NCBI GenBank assembly: GCA_030648675.1
Contig: JAUSGV010000027.1
Location: 1-5,403, forward strand
Direction: 5' to 3'
DNA: 5,403 nucleotides
DNA from: Dehalococcoidales bacterium
GTDB taxonomy: Bacteria; Chloroflexota; Dehalococcoidia; Dehalococcoidales; UBA2162
Of the stretch, positions 1 to 5,352 are shown piece after piece (the first letter of the stretch is position 1; the number at the start of each line of letters is the position of its first letter). The notes under the pieces were generated by a model. It searched no databases. It was not told the origin of the DNA and worked only from the letters and a program-made list of their open reading frames with translations. A program made the position numbers and the translations under genes.

Positions 1-801
1 ATCAAGAGTCGTTACCACTTTATTGGCGCACATATGTTCCGTAAAAAGTAAGAGAAGCTTATCACCGGGTATGAACCGGCCTTTATCGTCAACTGCCATC
101 ATGCGGTCGGCATCGCCATCATGTGCGATCCCCAGATCCGCACCGAATTCTTTAGTAGCTTGTATCAATTGGCTTAAATTAGCCTCAGTTGGTTCAACGT
201 CATGCGGAAAGAAGCCGCTGGGAGAACAGTTAAGCGTAATTACCTCACAACCCATCTGCCTCAGTAAATCGGGTGTGATCACAGAAGCGGCTCCGCATCC
301 ACAATCCAGCACTACTTTTAGCTTGATAGCTCCGGACAAACCTTTTTTTATGCTGTCTACGTGCTCCCGGATAGCTCCTTCATACGGGTAATTACCCTTC
401 ATTTCCTGCCATGGAGCAGCCGCAAGCGAGCTATTGCCGATCAAACCTTCGAATTGCTCACGCTGTTTGCCGTCAAAAGCGGACCCATCGGGATTCACCA
501 GTTTGATGCCGTTATATTCCGGAGGGTTATGGGACGCCGTGATCATTGCCCCGGCATCGAATATTCGAGCCGCCAGAGCCAGAGTGGGCGTAGGAACAAC
601 ACCGGCATCATATGATTGGGCACCCGCGGCTAGCAATCCGGACACGAAGGCATATTTAACCGCTTCACCCGAAGTACGGGTATCGCTTCCGACGACTACT
701 TTTTTATGCACTTTGCCGACGGCCATTCCGGTCTTCAAAGCGATCTCCAATAAATCGCGGTCGGCGATTCTTCTGATCCCGGACGTGCCGAATAAAGCCA
801 T
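1..801 (-). CDS. Alpha-D-phosphohexomutase (phosphomannomutase/phosphoglucomutase or GlmM-like), N-terminal 267 residues, cut by window edge
   Basis: This cytosolic enzyme family moves a phosphate between C1 and C6 of a hexose through a phosphoserine and a bisphosphorylated intermediate, feeding cell-envelope and nucleotide-sugar synthesis. The frame is open from the ATG at 801 to base 1. The protein begins MALFGTSGIRR, the family's N-terminal signature. The catalytic loop TASHNP lies at about residues 88-93, with S90 as the expected phosphoserine, and the Mg-binding loop DGDADR is at 228-233. Domain 2 begins near residue 160 (KVVLDCGCGA). Family members are about 440-460 residues, so the sugar-binding and C-terminal domains lie beyond the left edge. 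FGTSG rather than FGTDG, and the FPHDVEPTEANL stretch, point to the PMM/PGM or archaeal-type branch rather than classical bacterial GlmM; this is inference and the substrate is open. The ATG directly precedes the signature, and no Shine-Dalgarno sequence is visible. Confidence 0.93.
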   Translation of the reverse strand, partial: MALFGTSGIRRIADRDLLEIALKTGMAVGKVHKKVVVGSDTRTSGEAVKYAFVSGLLAAGAQSYDAGVVPTPTLALAARIFDAGAMITASHNPPEYNGIKLVNPDGSAFDGKQREQFEGLIGNSSLAAAPWQEMKGNYPYEGAIREHVDSIKKGLSGAIKLKVVLDCGCGAASVITPDLLRQMGCEVITLNCSPSGFFPHDVEPTEANLSQLIQATKEFGADLGIAHDGDADRMMAVDDKGRFIPGDKLLLLFTEHMCANKVVTTLD

Positions 802-809
802 ATTGTCTG

Positions 810-838
810 ATTTTAACCCCAACGATATCAGGTGTCAA
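810..838 (-). promoter_or_regulatory. Sigma70-type promoter for the phosphohexomutase, predicted to give a leaderless mRNA
   Basis: On the minus strand a perfect -35 box TTGACA (838-833) is followed by a 17-base spacer and the -10 box TAAAAT (815-810, 5 of 6 consensus). Only 8 bases separate the -10 from the ATG at 801. The expected start of transcription is therefore about base 803, one to three bases from the start codon. No Shine-Dalgarno sequence would be transcribed. Confidence 0.75.
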
Positions 839-850
839 ACAGAATGACGC

Positions 851-879
851 TTGACTGTGCTTAAAGATACCATTAGTAT
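851..879 (+). promoter_or_regulatory. Probable sigma70-type promoter of the yebC-ruvC-ruvA-nitroreductase operon
   Basis: TTGACT (851-856, 5 of 6 consensus), a 17-base spacer and TAGTAT (874-879, 4 of 6) would start transcription near 886, giving a leader of about 29 bases that includes the yebC Shine-Dalgarno. It is back to back with the phosphohexomutase promoter; the two -35 boxes are 12 bases apart. An alternative -10, TATTGT at 877-882, would need a 20-base spacer and is less likely. Confidence 0.5.
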
Positions 880-914
880 TGTAGCAAGCTTTGTATTTCA
901 TTTAGGGAGTTGGA

Positions 915-1670
915 ATGTCAGGGCACAATAAATGGTCTTCCATTAAGCACCAAAAAGGGATAGCCGATGCAAAACGCGGGCAAGTTTTCACGAAAATTAC
1001 GCGCGAAATTATCGTTGCTGTCCGGGCGGGCGGTAGGGATGTCGAGGCTAATTACCGTCTGAGACTCGCTATCCAGAAAGCCAGGGATTCCAACATGCCC
1101 TACGATAACATCGACCGGGCTATAAAGCGCGGCAGCGGCGAGATGGAAGGAGCTATACTCACCGAGCTTTCACTCGAAGGTTACGGACCGAGCGGTGCGG
1201 CGATCATGCTGCATGCGGTAAGTGATAACCGCAATCGTACCTTGCAGGACGTTCGCAATATCTTCACCCGCCATGGCGGCAACCTTGGCGAAAGCGGCAG
1301 CGTTGCCTGGCTTTTCGATAACCGCGGCATCATTAGTATCGAAGCGGGTAATTTGAATAAAGAAGAATTAGAATTAAAGGCCATCGACGCCGGAGCGGAA
1401 GATATCAAGATTGAAGATGGCTACGTCGAAATCTGCACCAAACCGGAAGACCTGGAAACTGTACGAAAAGGATTGGAAAGCCAGAACATTCCGATAACTT
1501 CTGCCACGATGGCTACGGTGCCGAAAGCTACTGTTCACCTGGACGAGAAAGCTGCCTTAACCACGCTTAAATTGATGGAAAAACTGGAAGAGTTGGATGA
1601 TGTCGACAACGTCACCAGCAACGTCGACTTCCCCGACGATATTGTAGAAAAATATCGTTCCCAGCCGTGA
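915..1670 (+). CDS. yebC: YebC/PmpR/TACO1 family protein
   Basis: The 251-residue product has the usual family length. It starts with the hallmark MSGHNKWSSIKHQKG and continues with the conserved AKRGQVFTKITREI, the LRLAIQKARDSNMPYDNIDRAI segment, and GYGPSGAAIMLHAVSDNRNRT followed by FTRHGGNLGESGSVAWLF. This gives the three-domain YebC layout: residues 1 to about 80, then two interleaved alpha/beta domains. Family members have been described as DNA-binding regulators, and more recently bacterial YebC and mitochondrial TACO1 have been linked to translation of proline-rich stretches. Which role applies here cannot be read from the sequence. The start is supported by AGGGAG at 904-909, five bases before the ATG. 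It is first in the operon, and the next gene, ruvC, starts 34 bases on. A yebC-ruvC neighbourhood is common in bacteria. Confidence 0.97.
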   Translation: MSGHNKWSSIKHQKGIADAKRGQVFTKITREIIVAVRAGGRDVEANYRLRLAIQKARDSNMPYDNIDRAIKRGSGEMEGAILTELSLEGYGPSGAAIMLHAVSDNRNRTLQDVRNIFTRHGGNLGESGSVAWLFDNRGIISIEAGNLNKEELELKAIDAGAEDIKIEDGYVEICTKPEDLETVRKGLESQNIPITSATMATVPKATVHLDEKAALTTLKLMEKLEELDDVDNVTSNVDFPDDIVEKYRSQP

Positions 1671-1678
1671 TTTTTCCG

Positions 1679-1704
1679 TGCCCGCAATGGCGGCAAAAGA
1701 ATAG
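1679..1704 (+). other. Short hairpin and five-codon mini-ORF abutting ruvC
   Basis: In the yebC-ruvC gap, CCGC (1682-1685) and GCGG (1690-1693) can pair around an AATG loop, extended by G1680-C1694 and T1679-A1695 with C1681 bulged. Overlapping it, ATG at 1687 opens a five-codon frame (MAAKE) whose TAG at 1702-1704 directly touches the ruvC ATG at 1705. No good Shine-Dalgarno precedes either ATG. The structure is visible, but a regulatory or translational-coupling role is speculative. Confidence 0.3.
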
Positions 1705-2208
1705 ATGAGAGTATTAGGCGTAGACCCGGGTACACTTGTTCTGGGCTATGGTGTCATCGATAACGAGCACGGCCGGGTTACTATGATCGATTGCGGCGTA
1801 ATAACCGCTCCGTCCCGCAGTCCAATAGGCGAGCGCCTGGCTTATATGTACCAACATCTTCTGGATATCGTTTCGCGCCAAAAGCCCGACGTCATGGCGG
1901 TTGAGCAACCCTTTTTAAATAAAAACGTCAGGGCGGCAATTGCTATCGGGCAGGCTCAAGCTATAGCGATACTTACCGCCAGCAGCAACGGGATTCCGGT
2001 TTTTGAATATCCGCCGGCTAGCGTCAAACAATCGGTGGCGGGGTGCGGCACCAGCTCAAAAGAACAGGTACAGATTATGGTCAAGCTCCATTTGGGTTTA
2101 CCGGCAATCCCTCAATCAACCGATGCTGCGGACGCGCTCGCGGTGGCGTTGTGCCATTTAAATGAAGCACACGTAGCCGGTCTTTTATCTCGCGCAAAAG
2201 GAAACTGA
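1705..2208 (+). CDS. ruvC: Crossover junction endodeoxyribonuclease RuvC (Holliday junction resolvase)
   Basis: RuvC is a dimeric, Mg-dependent RNase H-fold nuclease that cuts Holliday junctions symmetrically during recombinational repair, working with RuvAB. The 167-residue product is close to the usual 160-190. The four catalytic acids are in place: D7 in GVDPG, E67 in AVEQPF, and D140 and D143 in STDAADALAVALCH (E. coli uses D7, E66, D138 and D141). The start is fixed because the codon just before the ATG is a TAG in the same frame and the protein begins MRVLGVDPGT as the family does. No clear Shine-Dalgarno is seen, only A-rich sequence (AAAAGAA). It lies 34 bases after yebC and three bases before ruvA, so it is almost certainly cotranscribed with both. 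Confidence 0.97.
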   Translation: MRVLGVDPGTLVLGYGVIDNEHGRVTMIDCGVITAPSRSPIGERLAYMYQHLLDIVSRQKPDVMAVEQPFLNKNVRAAIAIGQAQAIAILTASSNGIPVFEYPPASVKQSVAGCGTSSKEQVQIMVKLHLGLPAIPQSTDAADALAVALCHLNEAHVAGLLSRAKGN

Positions 2209-2211
2209 ATC

Positions 2212-2796
2212 GTGATAGCAAGTCTTCGAGGAGTATTGGAATCTGTAGGGAGCGATTGGGCGATCATCGACGTGCACGGTATTGGTTTCCAGGTATTTAT
2301 ACCCGCGTCGACATTAAGTTCGTTAGGCACCAGGGGAAAAGAAGTCTACCTGAATACTCACCTCCATATACGCGAAGATAATGTCACACTTTACGGATTC
2401 GCTACCGCCGCGGACAAGGAATTATTCCAGCTTCTTATGAGCGTTTCCGGGATAGGACCAAAATTAGCCTTGTCTATCCTGTCATCGATCAGTACCGAAC
2501 AACTCAGCCTGTCTATCGGCACCCAAAACGCAGATTTACTGACCATCGTGCCAGGCATCGGTAACAAGATAGCCAACCGCATGATATTGGAGCTTAAAGA
2601 CAAGATCGGTTCCGTCCTGCTGGCCGGACCGATTTCCAAGGGTGCCCAAGACAACACGGATGTAATTTCCGCCTTGACCGCTTTGGGTTACTCCGTGGTG
2701 GAAGCCGCACGTGCGGCGGCAAATCTACCGTCCAATAAGAAATTGAGCCTCGAAGACAAAGTTAAGTTTGCCCTGCAGAATTTCCAACAGAAATAG
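2212..2796 (+). CDS. ruvA: Holliday junction branch migration complex subunit RuvA
   Basis: RuvA forms tetramers that hold the Holliday junction open in a square-planar form and dock the RuvB motors. The 194-residue product shows all three domains: an OB-fold at residues 1 to about 63 (MIASLRGVLE, then GIGFQVFIP), two helix-hairpin-helix motifs (VSGIGPKLA at 78-86 and VPGIGNKIANRM at 113-124), a variable linker, and a RuvB-contacting domain III from about 148 to the end (ISALTALGYS). The acidic pin residues match E. coli E55 and D56 (REDNVTLYGF). It starts with GTG at 2212; AAGGA at 2198-2202, nine bases upstream inside the end of ruvC, supports this, and the gap to ruvC is three bases. No ruvB follows: the next gene is a nitroreductase. 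Confidence 0.97.
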   Translation: MIASLRGVLESVGSDWAIIDVHGIGFQVFIPASTLSSLGTRGKEVYLNTHLHIREDNVTLYGFATAADKELFQLLMSVSGIGPKLALSILSSISTEQLSLSIGTQNADLLTIVPGIGNKIANRMILELKDKIGSVLLAGPISKGAQDNTDVISALTALGYSVVEAARAAANLPSNKKLSLEDKVKFALQNFQQK

Positions 2797-2812
2797 ATTT
2801 ATTCCTTTTAAC

Positions 2813-2820
2813 GAGGAGGA
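2813..2820 (+). promoter_or_regulatory. Strong Shine-Dalgarno of the nitroreductase gene
   Basis: GAGGAGGA is the closest match to the anti-Shine-Dalgarno in the window. Its core AGGAGG (2814-2819) ends four bases before the ATG at 2824 and fixes that start. It implies stronger or independent translation compared with ruvC just upstream. Confidence 0.75.
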
Positions 2821-2823
2821 ACG

Positions 2824-3333
2824 ATGGATTTCCTTGATTTAGCCAAGAAGCGATATAGCGTACGCGGCTATAAACCGGATCCGGTAGAAGACGGAAAACT
2901 GCAAAAAGTTCTGGAAGCTGCGTGTTTGGCGCCAACCCCCACAAACAGCCAGCCGTTTCAATTAATTGTAATTCATACCGCCGGCAATCAAGATAAGCTT
3001 CTGGAGGTTTATAACCGGCCGTGGTTCGTTCAAGGACCTTTAATTATTTGCTGCGTCGGTATGCACAATGAAGCATGGATCAGGCGCGACGGCAGGAATT
3101 ATCTTGATGTCGCCGTGGCTATTGCCTTCGACCACCTTATCATGGCAGCGACAGATATCGGCCTTGGCACCTGCTGGGTAGGGCAATTCGAAAAGGATCC
3201 GGCGCGCAAATTTTTGGGACTGCCAAAAGATGCCGAGCCGATTGTTTTCACGCCGTTAGGTTACATTGCGGACGAGCCTAAAGAGAAAAAACGCAAACCT
3301 GTCAGCGAACTGGTACGCTACGAGAAGTGGTAG
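2824..3333 (+). CDS. Nitroreductase family protein (FMN-dependent oxidoreductase)
   Basis: Members are FMN flavoproteins, usually homodimers, that use NAD(P)H to reduce nitroaromatics, quinones or flavins; the natural substrate here is unknown. The 169 residues are short compared with about 200 or more for NfsB types but match the compact subfamily common in anaerobes. Visible FMN-binding signatures are RYSVRGYKPD at the N-terminus (R10, S12, R14), APTPTNSQPF at 37-45, IAFDHLIMAATDIGLGTCWVGQF at about 100-122, and the C-terminal PLGYIADEPKEKKRKPVSELV ending in EKW. No ferredoxin-like iron-sulfur cysteine cluster is present, and there is no signal peptide, so it should be cytosolic. It follows ruvA by 27 bases on the same strand, so cotranscription is likely, with no evident functional link to recombination. 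Its stop codon lies 9 bases from the end of the converging secG. Confidence 0.93.
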   Translation: MDFLDLAKKRYSVRGYKPDPVEDGKLQKVLEAACLAPTPTNSQPFQLIVIHTAGNQDKLLEVYNRPWFVQGPLIICCVGMHNEAWIRRDGRNYLDVAVAIAFDHLIMAATDIGLGTCWVGQFEKDPARKFLGLPKDAEPIVFTPLGYIADEPKEKKRKPVSELVRYEKW

Positions 3334-3342
3334 GCTCCAATA

Positions 3343-3561
3343 TTATTTAACTGTCAACGAAATTAGAGACATCGCAACGAACAGAACGATCAATACAATT
3401 GTTATCTGAAATAACGTTTTCTCGATGCCTCGCCGAGTGCGAAAGACCGTATCTGCCTGACCGAAGATTCCTCCGAGCCCGCCCCCCCGCACCTGAAGCA
3501 TGATGACCATTATCAGGGCGAGAGACATGATGATTTGAATAATATTGAAATAGAGTTGCAT
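3343..3561 (-). CDS. secG: Preprotein translocase subunit SecG
   Basis: SecG is the small accessory subunit of the SecYEG channel in the inner membrane and assists SecA-driven export. The 72-residue product is a typical size. It has a first transmembrane helix at about 4-22, a conserved cytoplasmic loop (LQVRGGGLGGIFG at 22-34, then FRTRRGIEKTLF at 40-51) and a second transmembrane helix at about 51-69. The loop glycines, FG and RRG-EK-LF pattern are the family signature. The ATG at 3561 lies one base after the gatB stop (TAAaATG on the minus strand). A Shine-Dalgarno GGGAG (3572-3568) sits inside the last gatB codons, six bases upstream, so translation is probably coupled to gatB. A run of seven G on the coding strand (3482-3488 on the plus strand) encodes part of the glycine loop. 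No terminator hairpin is visible at the 3' end. Confidence 0.95.
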   Translation of the reverse strand: MQLYFNIIQIIMSLALIMVIMLQVRGGGLGGIFGQADTVFRTRRGIEKTLFQITIVLIVLFVAMSLISLTVK

Positions 3562-3562
3562 T

Positions 3563-5014
3563 TTATTCTCCCAGTTTCTTCTTGAGTACTTCGGTTACTA
3601 TCTTCGGATTAGCCCTGCCTCGGGTTAATTTCATCACCTGGCCGACGAGGAAAGTGAGCGATTGTACTTTACCGGTCCGGTAATCCGCGACGGCACCGGC
3701 ATTCGATTGTATCACTTCGGCGGCAACTTTTTCCAGTTCACCGGAGTCGCTTATCTGAATCAAGCCTCTTTCGGAAACTATAGCACCGGCGCTTTTACCC
3801 GATTGGAACATATCCTCAAGAATCGATTTGGCGCTGGCTGTATTTATGGTACCTTTAGACTCCAACAATAGCAATTCAGCAAGCTGTTTTGAAGAAACCT
3901 TAGTACTGAATTCAGTTACGTTAATCACTTGTTCGTTCAATATCGCACTTACGGGTCCCAAAACCCATTTACTAACCGCTTTCGGCACTAAACCTTCGCC
4001 GGCGCGATATACGGATTCAAAATAGTCGGCGATTTCTTTGGCTATGGTAAGCACACCGCTATCGTATAAAGGCAGCCCGTATTCACTGACAAAACGAGCA
4101 CGCCTTGCTTCCGGCAGTTCCGGCAATTTTGTTTTTACCTTCTCCACCCAATTTGAACTGATAGACAGCGGTGGTAAATCCGGTTCGGGAAAATAGCGGT
4201 AATCGTGGGCATATTCCTTGCTGCGCTGCGATACGGTTTCGCCGCTCTGCTCTACCCAGCCTCTTGTTTCCTGGACGATCTTTTCGCCCTTTTCAACGGC
4301 CTGGGTCTGCCTTATTATTTCGAATTCCAGAGCACGGAAAACCGATCGGAAGCTGTTCATATTTTTAACTTCTACTTTAGCTCCGAAATCGTGGTTGCCT
4401 TCCGGACGAATACTGACGTTGGCATCGCAGCGAAAGCTGCCGTCTTCCATATTGGCCGTGGAAACATCCAGATACCGCAAGATGCTGTGCAGCTTCATGA
4501 GGTATTGCCGGGCTTCTTCCGGAGAACGAAGGTCCGGCTCGCCAACAATTTCCATTAGCGGCGAACCGGAACGGTTTACGTCGACAAGACTAAAGGACTC
4601 ACCGACCACCGCCCGATGCACTAATTTTGCCACATCTTCTTCAAGGTGAACGCGGGTTATTCCTGCCCTTTTCTCTTTACTTTCGACTTCGATATTCATC
4701 CAACCGCCTTTTCCGATCGGCGCATCGAATTGGGAAATCTGATACCCTTTCATGAGGTCAGGATACGAGTAATTCTTGCGGTCGAATTTGCTGAACTCGG
4801 ACACGGTGCAATTCAAGGCCAGGGCCGTCATAATGGTAAATTCAACGGCCTGCTTGTTTATAACTGGCAAAGTGCCCGGCATACCCAGGCAAACCGGGCA
4901 AACATGCGTGTTGGGAGCCGCTCTGGCATAATCCGCGCTACAGCGACAATACATTTTGCTGGATGTTTTAAGCTGGGCATGGACTTCCAGACCGATAACA
5001 GTTTCGTATTTCAT
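3563..5014 (-). CDS. gatB: Aspartyl/glutamyl-tRNA(Asn/Gln) amidotransferase subunit B
   Basis: GatB binds the misacylated tRNA in the GatCAB complex and carries the kinase-like site that phosphorylates Glu-tRNA(Gln), or Asp-tRNA(Asn), before amidation with ammonia from GatA. From the ATG at 5014 the protein has 483 residues, a normal length. It opens with YETVIGLEVHAQL. A zinc-type cysteine set follows (C23, C25, C39, C42), then YSYPDLMKGYQISQF (82-96), HLEEDVAKLVH (123-133), DVNRSGSPLMEIVGEPD (145-161), MEDGSFRCDANVSI (189-202) and KVEVKNMNSFR (213-223). The tRNA-binding tail (YqeY-like) domain starts at about residue 340. A longer reading from a TTG at 5032 would add six residues, but that codon lies at the likely -10 box and the family starts at the ATG. 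gatA and gatC are absent from the window; secG follows after one base. Confidence 0.96.
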   Translation of the reverse strand: MKYETVIGLEVHAQLKTSSKMYCRCSADYARAAPNTHVCPVCLGMPGTLPVINKQAVEFTIMTALALNCTVSEFSKFDRKNYSYPDLMKGYQISQFDAPIGKGGWMNIEVESKEKRAGITRVHLEEDVAKLVHRAVVGESFSLVDVNRSGSPLMEIVGEPDLRSPEEARQYLMKLHSILRYLDVSTANMEDGSFRCDANVSIRPEGNHDFGAKVEVKNMNSFRSVFRALEFEIIRQTQAVEKGEKIVQETRGWVEQSGETVSQRSKEYAHDYRYFPEPDLPPLSISSNWVEKVKTKLPELPEARRARFVSEYGLPLYDSGVLTIAKEIADYFESVYRAGEGLVPKAVSKWVLGPVSAILNEQVINVTEFSTKVSSKQLAELLLLESKGTINTASAKSILEDMFQSGKSAGAIVSERGLIQISDSGELEKVAAEVIQSNAGAVADYRTGKVQSLTFLVGQVMKLTRGRANPKIVTEVLKKKLGE

Positions 5015-5032
5015 GTTGGTTCTAAACACCAA

Positions 5033-5061
5033 AGTATAACAAGATCAAAGCCAACCGTCCA
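5033..5061 (-). promoter_or_regulatory. Probable promoter of the gatB-secG operon
   Basis: On the minus strand TGGACG (5061-5056, 4 of 6 match to TTGACA), a 17-base spacer and TATACT (5038-5033, 5 of 6 match to TATAAT) predict a transcription start near 5026. The leader before the ATG at 5014 would be about 12 bases and has no Shine-Dalgarno. The position also argues against the upstream TTG start at 5032, which would not be in the transcript. Confidence 0.5.
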
Positions 5062-5067
5062 GCAGAT

Positions 5068-5162
5068 GAAGCACGAATATCGAAGCACAAAATCCGAAAT
5101 ATTATTTGGTTTTTGGTATTTGGTTTTGTTTGGGGTTTAGGATTTGGGATTTAGAATTTAAT
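5068..5162. repeat. Heptad-periodic intergenic repeat tract
   Basis: About 95 bases can be cut into seven-base units. The left part reads GAAGCAC, GAATATC, GAAGCAC, AAAATCC, GAAATAT (5068-5102); its first two 14-base blocks match at 10 of 14 positions. The right part reads ATTTGGT, TTTTGGT, ATTTGGT (5104-5124), then a three-base slip, then GTTTGGG, GTTTAGG, ATTTGGG, ATTTAGA, ATTTAAT (5128-5162). The left half is A-rich with AATCC and the right half is its rough complement with GGATTT, so the tract is also loosely palindromic. It lies between the gatB and tRNA promoters. I recall similar AAATCC/GGATTT intergenic tracts from uncultivated bacterial genomes, but cannot check this here. Function unknown. 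Confidence 0.6.
5087..5129. repeat. Imperfect inverted repeat (hairpin) inside the heptad tract
   Basis: Bases 5087-5101 (ACAAAATCCGAAATA) can pair with 5117-5129 (TATTTGGTTTTGT): 13 pairs with two single-base bulges (T5093, G5096) and a 15-base loop. The stem is A+T-rich and is not followed by a T run on either strand in a terminator-like arrangement. Confidence 0.5.
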
Positions 5163-5179
5163 TCGGGATATGCTATAAT
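5150..5179 (+). promoter_or_regulatory. Extended -10 promoter of the tRNA-Ala gene
   Basis: A perfect TATAAT at 5174-5179 is preceded by TGC, forming an extended -10 element (TGnTATAAT from 5171). The best -35 is poor (TTTAGA at 5150-5155, 18-base spacer) and overlaps the end of the heptad repeat tract. Transcription would start near 5186, leaving a 5' tRNA leader of about 48 bases for RNase P to remove. Confidence 0.75.
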
Positions 5180-5233
5180 TTCGCTTGCTGCATAAGACAC
5201 CAGAAATGTAATCTGCTTCCTCTAACGTCTCAT

Positions 5234-5309
5234 GGGGCCGTAGTTCACTAGGGAGAACGTTGCGTTCGCATCGCAAAGGTAAGGGGTTCGAATCCCCTCG
5301 GCTCCACCA
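5234..5309 (+). tRNA. tRNA-Ala (anticodon CGC), with encoded CCA
   Basis: A full cloverleaf of 76 bases folds. The acceptor stem GGGGCCG pairs with CGGCTCC and includes the G3-U70 wobble that is the alanine identity element. The D stem is GTTC/GAAC, the anticodon stem TTGCG/CGCAA with loop TTCGCAT, the variable loop AGGTA, and the T arm AGGGG-TTCGAAT-CCCCT. The discriminator is A and the CCA end is encoded at 5307-5309. The anticodon CGC (5267-5269) reads GCG alanine codons. It is transcribed divergently from gatB. Confidence 0.96.
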
Positions 5310-5327
5310 AAGGGGACAATACCTAGA

Positions 5328-5352
5328 ACTCTTCCATCCGGAAGGGTCTTTT
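5328..5352 (+). terminator. Probable intrinsic terminator of the tRNA-Ala transcript
   Basis: ACTCTTCC (5328-5335) pairs with GGAAGGGT (5340-5347) around an ATCC loop: eight pairs including one G-T wobble. CTTTT (5348-5352) follows directly. The hairpin begins 18 bases after the tRNA CCA end. The T run is short, so efficiency may be modest. Confidence 0.5.

Noticed and set aside
23..847. Open plus-strand frames opposite the phosphohexomutase (for example 23-391 and 434-847)
   Set aside because: The minus strand in this stretch encodes an unbroken protein with TASHNP and DGDADR motifs. The plus-strand frames overlap one another, match no family I know and are antisense shadows.
704..901. A 65-codon minus-strand frame across the divergent promoter region
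   Set aside because: It is out of frame with the phosphohexomutase, covers both predicted promoters and shows no family motif.
839..914. LexA/SOS operator upstream of yebC-ruvCA
   Set aside because: ruv genes are SOS-controlled in some bacteria, but I found no convincing CTGT-N8-ACAG or GAAC-N4-GTTC type operator. The two TTGTA copies 12 bases apart (879 and 891) are too weak.
3482..3488. Run of seven C (seven G on the secG coding strand) as a phase-variation switch
   Set aside because: It encodes the conserved glycine loop in frame, the run is short and secG is a housekeeping gene. It is more relevant as a possible sequencing-error site, and the frame is intact.
5015..5032. Six-residue N-terminal extension of GatB from TTG at 5032
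   Set aside because: The codon lies at the predicted -10 box, has no ribosome site, and GatB proteins normally begin just before the YETVIGLEVH motif, as the ATG at 5014 does.
4646..5140. A 164-codon plus-strand frame opposite gatB running into the repeat tract
   Set aside because: Most of it is antisense to conserved GatB motifs. The tail is a translation of the heptad repeat, a typical spurious gene call.
5068..5162. CRISPR array
   Set aside because: The repeat units are seven bases with no spacers and no cas genes nearby.
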